NCBI RefSeq assembly: GCF_014207135.1
Contig: NZ_JACHCC010000008.1
Location: 186,001-250,000, forward strand
Origin: Pedobacter cryoconitis
GTDB lineage: Bacteria; Bacteroidota; Bacteroidia; Sphingobacteriales; Sphingobacteriaceae
DNA length: 64,000 nucleotides
Direction: 5' to 3'
A program made the translations under genes and the position numbers. Under the pieces are notes generated by a model. The model ran no database searches and had not been told where the DNA came from. It worked only from the letters and a program-made list of their open reading frames with translations. How positions within the stretch are numbered: the first letter of the stretch is position 1; every line of letters begins with the position of its first letter. Positions 63,474 to 64,000 of the stretch are shown here, one piece after another.

Positions 63474-64000
63474 TTAAAGGTGGGTCATCCAGATATTGAT
63501 ATCCTGATCAGTAGGAATATTCAGTTTTTTACGTATCCTATATTTTTTTCCTTCTACTGCACGGACAGAAACATTGGTATATCGCGCAATCTCTTTGGTT
63601 TCAAAATTTAAGCGGAGTAACGCACAAAATTCAATTTCAACAGCAATTAGACTTGGGTTTATATCTAATAGTTTGGGAGTAAATTCTAAATCAAATTCAT
63701 TAAACTTCATTAAAAAAGCAGGATTGTTATTAATAGCCAATTGTACAATTCCCTTCAACTCTTCGATCCTTGCAGGAGAACGTTTATTTTCATTCAACTC
63801 TATTTTCCTAATCAGTTCGTTCATCTTTTCCGCACTGAGTTTTATTTCTCGTTTAAATTTATAACGGTAAAAAAAAACTGCACCTGTTACAACTGATAAT
63901 AAAAGAAATGCGATGAATATAATCTGACGATAGTTACTTCTATTCGTTATTAATTGTTGGTCCTTTCCTCTGACAATATAATCAAGCGGGGTTTTGATAG
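63474..64000 (-). CDS. LuxR-type regulator, 5' end outside window
   Basis: Partial; the frame stays open to the window edge (175 codons seen). It has a membrane helix (IIFIAFLLLSVVTGAVFFYR) followed by a coiled linker and a LuxR-like HTH near the C-terminus (ALLRLNFETKEIARYTNVSV, then RAVEGKKYRIRKKLNIP). This is the C-terminal half of the Bacteroidota TPR-TM-HTH regulators; the periplasmic TPR part lies outside. It is next to the PorP-OmpA remnant. Confidence 0.85.
   Translation of the reverse strand, partial: IKTPLDYIVRGKDQQLITNRSNYRQIIFIAFLLLSVVTGAVFFYRYKFKREIKLSAEKMNELIRKIELNENKRSPARIEELKGIVQLAINNNPAFLMKFNEFDLEFTPKLLDINPSLIAVEIEFCALLRLNFETKEIARYTNVSVRAVEGKKYRIRKKLNIPTDQDINIWMTHL

Noticed and set aside
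1-64000. CRISPR array, insertion sequences or prophage
   Set aside because: No regularly spaced short repeats with unique spacers, no transposase or integrase genes and no phage structural genes were found; the only regular repeat is coding (1-290).

Overview
The window looks like chromosomal DNA of a Bacteroidota bacterium, most likely a Pedobacter-type member of the Sphingobacteriaceae. The evidence is a SusC/SusD pair with its ECF sigma/FecR switch, TonB-dependent receptors with carboxypeptidase-regulatory and plug domains, DUF4974-type anti-sigma architecture, a PorP/SprF-OmpA remnant, many AraC regulators, AT-rich intergenic DNA, and several matches to the Bacteroidota -7 element TAnnTTTG. 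The genus is inferred from gene content only. No plasmid, phage, insertion sequence or CRISPR array is visible. One tRNA (Lys, anticodon TTT) is present at 40391-40463.

Layout. 1-6.8 kb: a partial repeat protein, a TonB-dependent receptor, a retropepsin-like protease, and small orphan genes that resemble a decayed toxin/immunity island abutting xylA. 6.8-13 kb: a minus-strand operon of GMC oxidoreductase, gluconate 2-dehydrogenase subunit 3-like protein, xylulokinase and xylose isomerase, with a divergent AraC regulator. 13-15.3 kb: a YD-repeat-like lipoprotein and a secreted erythromycin-esterase-like protein. 15.3-20.2 kb: a polyol/fructose operon (mannitol dehydrogenase, sugar MFS transporter, fructokinase) divergent from a LacI regulator, with a perfect 36-bp palindrome between them. 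20.2-29.6 kb: sigma, FecR, SusC, SusD, purple-acid-phosphatase-like enzyme and glycerophosphodiesterase, which reads as an outer-membrane phosphoester scavenging locus. 29.6-35 kb: DUF1684 protein, secreted adenosine deaminase with an AraC regulator, a cystatin-like protein, and an ATP-grasp-like protein. 35-44.8 kb: ArsR with a SRPBCC-VOC fusion, a membrane AraC regulator next to a TonB-dependent receptor, tRNA-Lys, PhzF, another AraC, a SRPBCC protein, a DUF4287 protein, and a nucleotidyltransferase-acetyltransferase fusion. 44.9-50 kb: a secreted glycan-enzyme-like protein overlapping a radical SAM protein, then a Dabb protein and a decayed gene. 50.4-54.1 kb: DHA2 exporter, small HTH regulator, DUF6122 membrane protein, CoiA-like nuclease, histidine phosphatase. 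54.2-59.1 kb: three NAD(P)-binding reductases and two paralogous AraC regulators. 59-64 kb: ChrA-type transporter, Na+/H+ antiporter, a lipoprotein, a PorP-OmpA fusion remnant, and a LuxR-type regulator cut by the window end.

The most promising observations are the cystatin-like protein carrying QVVAG beside an unassigned ATP-grasp-like gene, the unusual CX4CX2C radical SAM protein coupled to a secreted enzyme, the nucleotidyltransferase-GNAT fusion, the phosphoester SusCD locus, and a set of well-resolved operator-like repeats: the LacI palindrome, AraC-type direct repeats at 20-21 bp, and an ArsR operator over a -7 element. I found no clearly new multi-gene defence system. All functions are inferred from recognisable motifs and context, without database searches.
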